A DNA stretch of 8,570 nucleotides from JBGPMO01 sp041487075 (lineage in GTDB: Bacteria > Patescibacteriota > Minisyncoccia > UBA6257 > 1-14-0-10-40-38): assembly GCA_041487075.1 (NCBI GenBank), contig JBGPMO010000028.1, forward strand, positions 1 to 8,570. Reading direction: 5' to 3'. This document shows, in pieces, positions 5,854 to 8,570 of this stretch. The notes beneath the pieces are model-generated. The model was not told the origin of the DNA and searched no databases. It was given only the letters and a program-made list of their open reading frames with translations. The number at the start of each line of letters is the position of its first letter. The stretch's first letter is position 1. The translations under genes and the position numbers were made by a program.

Positions 5854-5887
5854 CACCCCGTACCAATTGGTGCGGGGTGTTATAATT
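5854..5887 (+). terminator. GC-rich hairpin after the CDF gene, abutting the next promoter
   Basis: CACCCCGTACC (5854-5864) pairs with GGTGCGGGGTG (5869-5879) through 11 pairs including one G-T, with an AATT loop. It begins three bases after the CDF stop codon. The tail TTATAATT is only moderately T-rich, so termination may be weak. The same tail contains the TATAAT of the following gene, so the dyad could also act as an operator at that promoter. Confidence 0.55.
5881..5886 (+). promoter_or_regulatory. -10 element placed for a leaderless mRNA (EndoQ-like gene)
   Basis: A perfect TATAAT ends six bases before the ATG at 5893, so transcription would be expected to start at or next to the A of ATG. 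No Shine-Dalgarno is visible in those six bases (TGAGCC), and no -35 element is obvious; the expected place is occupied by the hairpin. Confidence 0.6.
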
Positions 5888-5892
5888 GAGCC

Positions 5893-7203
5893 ATGCGTTT
5901 TATCGCTGATTTTCATATTCATTCAAAATATTCCCGCGCGGTTTCGCGCGATATGACCTTGGAAGAGCTCAACCGGTGGGCGGATGACAAAGGGATTTTA
6001 GTGATGGGCACCGGCGATTTTACCCACCCTGCGTGGTTTAAAGAAATCAAAGAGAAGTTAGAGCCGGCAGAGCCAGGGCTTTTTAAATTAAAACCGACAT
6101 ATAAAAAGAAAACGATGAAAGGAACCGAGGCCGAGACGCGGTTCATGCTTACGGTTGAGATTTCAAGCATCTACAGTCGCGGCGGGAAGACGCGACGTAT
6201 TCACAACCTTGTGTTTGCGCCGGATATTGCGACTGCAGAAAAAATAAATACCCAACTTTCTTGGATCGGCAATTTGAAATCCGATGGCAGGCCGATTTTG
6301 GGATTAGATTCCGAGGAGCTCGCGAAAATTGTGTTTACCACCAATCCCGAAGCCGTGATTGTGCCGGCGCACGCCTGGACCCCGTGGTTCTCCGTATTTG
6401 GTTCCATGTCCGGCTTCGATACCATCGAGGAATGTTTTGGACCGTACGCACAACAGATTTTTGCGATTGAAACCGGGCTTTCATCAGACCCGGCAATGAA
6501 CTGGCGGCTTTCAAAACTTGACCATATCGCGTTTATTTCAAATTCCGATTCGCACAGTTTAGAGCGCATTGGCCGCGAAGCAAATATGTTTGATACGGAT
6601 CTTTCGTACGAAGGCATTATCAATGCGCTAAAAACGCGCGATCCAAAAAAGTTCGTAGCAACCATCGAGTTTTTTCCGGAAGAAGGGAAGTATCATTATG
6701 ACGGCCACCGGCTTTGTAATGTGTCCTGGGCGCCACAAGAAACCAAGGCGCATAAGGGTATTTGCACGAATTGCGGGAAGCGCGTGACCGTCGGCGTTAT
6801 GAATCGGGTGGACATGCTTGCGGATCGGCCGCCGGTGCCGACCGATATTATAAAAGTAGGCGAGGTGCGCGCGATTCACCATGATGCTCGCGTTCCTTTT
6901 ATTAATTTAGTCCAGCTCGATACGATTATTGGGGAAACGCTCGATATTGGCCCGAAAACAAAAGGAGTTAAAGCCGAATACGAAAAACTTATTAAAGCGT
7001 TTACTTCCGAGATTAACATTCTTTTGAATGTCCCGGCACGAGAGCTCGCATCAGTTACGTTGCCCGGGGTGGTGGAGGGGATCGAGCGGGTGCGCGCGGG
7101 AAATTTAAAAATAGAGCCGGGCTATGACGGCGCATACGGGAAGGTCAAAATCTTTTCGGACGGCGACCGAGAAAAGTTCGAGGAGCAGAAGAGTTTGTTT
7201 TAG
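5893..7203 (+). CDS. Endonuclease Q-like PHP-domain nuclease with zinc ribbon (COG1379)
   Basis: The protein has 436 residues from ATG 5893, close to the family's usual 400-430. The N-terminal half is a PHP domain with metal ligands in order: H8 and H10 (DFHIHSKYS), E89 (TVEISS), H104 (RIHN), H160 (VPAHAW), and D219 and H221 (SNSDSH). A zinc ribbon follows, with C275 (HRLCNVSW) and C291/C294 (ICTNCGKR), then a helical C-terminal region. This order matches COG1379, whose studied members (EndoQ of Pyrococcus and Bacillus pumilus) nick DNA 5' of deaminated bases such as hypoxanthine and uracil and at abasic sites. Databases sometimes mislabel the family as UvrD helicase, but no helicase motif is present. 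It is probably a cytoplasmic repair enzyme. It appears to be transcribed alone from a TATAAT six bases upstream. Family certain; activity on deaminated DNA inferred from relatives. Confidence 0.88.
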   Translation: MRFIADFHIHSKYSRAVSRDMTLEELNRWADDKGILVMGTGDFTHPAWFKEIKEKLEPAEPGLFKLKPTYKKKTMKGTEAETRFMLTVEISSIYSRGGKTRRIHNLVFAPDIATAEKINTQLSWIGNLKSDGRPILGLDSEELAKIVFTTNPEAVIVPAHAWTPWFSVFGSMSGFDTIEECFGPYAQQIFAIETGLSSDPAMNWRLSKLDHIAFISNSDSHSLERIGREANMFDTDLSYEGIINALKTRDPKKFVATIEFFPEEGKYHYDGHRLCNVSWAPQETKAHKGICTNCGKRVTVGVMNRVDMLADRPPVPTDIIKVGEVRAIHHDARVPFINLVQLDTIIGETLDIGPKTKGVKAEYEKLIKAFTSEINILLNVPARELASVTLPGVVEGIERVRAGNLKIEPGYDGAYGKVKIFSDGDREKFEEQKSLF

Positions 7204-7227
7204 TTCGCGGAAGAGCGCGAGAGCGTT

Positions 7228-7233
7228 TATAAT
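7228..7233 (+). promoter_or_regulatory. -10 element placed for a leaderless mRNA (small membrane protein/Clp pair)
   Basis: TATAAT ends six bases before the GTG at 7240, the same spacing as upstream of the EndoQ-like gene. The intervening GATGAG could also act as a weak Shine-Dalgarno, but it is too close to the start codon. No good -35 is visible. Confidence 0.5.
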
Positions 7234-7239
7234 GATGAG

Positions 7240-7584
7240 GTGACGAGTTTTTCCATAGTCTACGTTGTTCAGCGGTTTTTTTATCGGATTTTCGTGTTTC
7301 TCCGCAATTGGTACATCGGGAGTTTTTTTGCGGTGAGCCACCGGACCCTGCTTATTTTGGGATCATTAGACCAGAGCTTTGCGCTTCGGGTGAACCTTCG
7401 CCATTTTTTTGATCCGCTCTATCAAGACCATACCGCCCTCGGGCATACGCTTGGCGTTTTTTTTCGAGGGTCGCGTTTGGCTGGAGCAGTGGTGTTATAT
7501 GCCGCAATCGTGGCAGCTGCACTTTTTCTTTATCTTTCGTGGGCGGCGATTCCCATCATTATCCTCTGGAAGGGATTCTTTTAA
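7240..7584 (+). CDS. Small conserved membrane protein, function unknown
   Basis: The protein has 114 residues from GTG 7240; no ATG in this frame offers a better start. It has a hydrophobic, aromatic-rich N-terminal part (residues about 6-45), a central polar segment RVNLRHFFDPLYQDHTALGH and a C-terminal hydrophobic hairpin (about 80-112), which suggests two or three membrane passes. From memory of CPR genomes, small proteins with a similar RHFFxPLYxDxT segment often sit directly upstream of a Clp-type ATPase gene, as here. I cannot name a characterised homologue. The stop codon is five bases before the ATG of the ATPase gene, so the two are almost certainly co-transcribed. A membrane partner or adaptor of the ATPase is an inference. 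Confidence 0.72.
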   Translation: MTSFSIVYVVQRFFYRIFVFLRNWYIGSFFAVSHRTLLILGSLDQSFALRVNLRHFFDPLYQDHTALGHTLGVFFRGSRLAGAVVLYAAIVAAALFLYLSWAAIPIIILWKGFF

Positions 7585-7589
7585 AAAAT

Positions 7590-8570
7590 ATGAAATCTGC
7601 TCCAGAACTTTTTTTCTCCGATCCGCGGCTTGCTATGACGGGCGCCGGCCGGCTCTTGGTGCGTGTTGCCGCAAGCGCCGGATATGGCCTTACGGTTACC
7701 GCTGCGTTTATCCTTTCATTTTCAAATCTTCCTCAGTTGCGGGCGATTGGGTTCCTCCTCATCCTTTTTTTATGCGAAAGACTTTTCCATTTTGGCGCGT
7801 CAGACCGGTCGCTGGCGCATCTTGCAGCGCTTACGAGTCGAGGTGAGGCTTTCCCCGCGGGGCGGGCCAATATTGCCGCCTACGTTACGCCGCGCAGTTA
7901 CCGCATTCTCGAGACCGCACTCGGCCGCTCGCGCTTGGGGGACGGCAGTTTTCCTGTTAATCTTCTCCGTATGTTAATGAGCCGGCGCGGCATTCAAGAA
8001 GGCCTTCGCCGGATGGATGTTCCGCTTCCCGACTTTCGTTCAAAACTGGATCAATTTCTTGCGCCTACCGGACCCGCGCCCCGGCGGGATGAGCTCGAAC
8101 AAGAAGCATCGTTTCTCGTAGTTGCGGCTTTCAACCAAGCACTCGCGGCTGAAAGCGAGGCGGTTGAGCCAAAAGATCTCTTTGCGGCTGTGGCTCATGC
8201 AAAAGATCCGTCTCTCGTAAAGCTTTTTACGCTGTTTAATATCGGCGATGATGATCTCGAAAACGCATTAATCTGGAGCCGGTTCGGCGGGCGCCTCTCG
8301 GCTATTGGATTTCCTACACGACTTTCTTCATTTATCGGGAGGTCGTTTAAAAAACGGCGCCGTTTCATGAACCGGGCGTGGACTGCGCGGCCAACGCCGT
8401 TTCTCAACCGTTTCTCCGAAGATTTGACGGACGCGGCCCGTGCCGGCGCCGTCGGCTTTATGGTCGGGCATGCGCGCGAATACGGGAATCTCGTCGATGC
8501 CCTTGCAAAGCCGGAGAATCCGAACGCCGTACTCATCGGCGAGACAGGATCTGGCAAAGAAACGATTGTC
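7590..8570 (+). CDS. Membrane-anchored Clp-family AAA+ ATPase (ClpC/ClpA-like), 3'-truncated by the window edge
   Basis: The frame is open from ATG 7590 to the window end (327 codons). Two hydrophobic segments at about residues 27-44 and 49-63 form a membrane hairpin. Two helical repeats follow (about 95-155 and 170-235; for example YVTPRSYRILETALGR and EASFLVVAAFNQALAA) that resemble the double Clp N-domain. A basic linker (KKRRRF) leads to the start of an AAA+ module, TPFLNRFSEDLTDAARAG, equivalent to the ClpC segment before the first ATPase domain. Then comes LIGETGSGKETIV, the Walker A loop. Clp ATPases unfold proteins for a peptidase or act as disaggregases; the membrane hairpin would tether it to the cytoplasmic membrane. 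The residue after the Walker A Lys is Glu, not Ser/Thr. GGAAGGGA (7568-7575) is a possible but distant ribosome-binding site. The rest, including Walker B and any second ATPase domain, lies outside the window. Confidence 0.83.
   Translation, partial: MKSAPELFFSDPRLAMTGAGRLLVRVAASAGYGLTVTAAFILSFSNLPQLRAIGFLLILFLCERLFHFGASDRSLAHLAALTSRGEAFPAGRANIAAYVTPRSYRILETALGRSRLGDGSFPVNLLRMLMSRRGIQEGLRRMDVPLPDFRSKLDQFLAPTGPAPRRDELEQEASFLVVAAFNQALAAESEAVEPKDLFAAVAHAKDPSLVKLFTLFNIGDDDLENALIWSRFGGRLSAIGFPTRLSSFIGRSFKKRRRFMNRAWTARPTPFLNRFSEDLTDAARAGAVGFMVGHAREYGNLVDALAKPENPNAVLIGETGSGKETIV

Noticed and set aside
7232..7243. ATG ATG AGG TGA mini-frame overlapping the GTG start of the small membrane gene
   Set aside because: Only three codons, and it arises from the overlap of TATAAT and GATGAGGTGA; nothing supports translation.
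7409..7977. Overlapping + strand frames of 145 and 104 codons
   Set aside because: They are rich in Arg/Phe/Ser/Cys with no domain pattern. They are alternative frames of the small membrane protein and the Clp-like ATPase, which continues open to the window end.
1..8570. CRISPR array, insertion sequence or defence island
   Set aside because: No regularly spaced repeats, transposase motifs, or restriction or toxin genes are visible; the only direct repeats are the short 14-base-period ones.

Overview
The window looks like a piece of a Patescibacteria (Candidate Phyla Radiation) chromosome, most likely from the Parcubacteria side. This is inferred from gene content and style, not from a marker gene. 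The genes are short and tightly packed. They include small proteins typical of that group: a stand-alone EF-Tu-domain-II-like protein, a LOG/SLOG-fold protein with a GRIGT motif, and a small membrane protein just upstream of a membrane-anchored Clp-type AAA+ ATPase. TGA is used as a normal stop (O-antigen-ligase-like gene, 4650-4652), which argues against the TGA-recoded CPR lineages. Every gene I can support lies on the + strand.

Layout. Positions 1-4652 hold five closely spaced genes that probably form one transcription unit: a beta-CASP metallo-beta-lactamase RNase (5' end outside the window), a LOG/SLOG Rossmann protein, the EF-Tu-like small protein, an amino-acid-permease-like membrane protein and an O-antigen ligase/polymerase-like membrane protein. 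A nested inverted repeat follows the last stop codon (4658-4714). Next come a decayed GIY-YIG endonuclease gene (4769-4993) and tRNA-Arg(CCG) (4998-5072). A consensus sigma70-type promoter (5080-5107) then drives a structured leader of about 105 nt and a short cation diffusion facilitator (CDF) gene (5219-5851) that starts with TTG behind a perfect Shine-Dalgarno sequence. A hairpin at 5854-5879 separates it from an endonuclease Q-like PHP/Zn-ribbon protein (5893-7203). A small conserved membrane protein (7240-7584) and the N-terminal part of a Clp-family AAA+ ATPase (7590 to the window end) close the window.

How the parts relate. The first block combines RNA processing, a translation-factor-like domain and envelope or transport functions, so it reads as a housekeeping operon rather than a dedicated pathway. 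The last two genes are five bases apart and probably act together at the membrane. EndoQ is a repair nuclease for deaminated bases. The points most worth checking are: the CDF leader, where the ribosome-binding site can pair with an upstream segment that also forms its own hairpin; two genes with TATAAT placed six bases before the start codon (leaderless signature); loss of the motif C histidine in the beta-CASP RNase; and a Walker A variant (GKE) in the Clp-like ATPase. I saw no insertion sequence, CRISPR array or defence system, and nothing that amounts to a clearly new multigene system.
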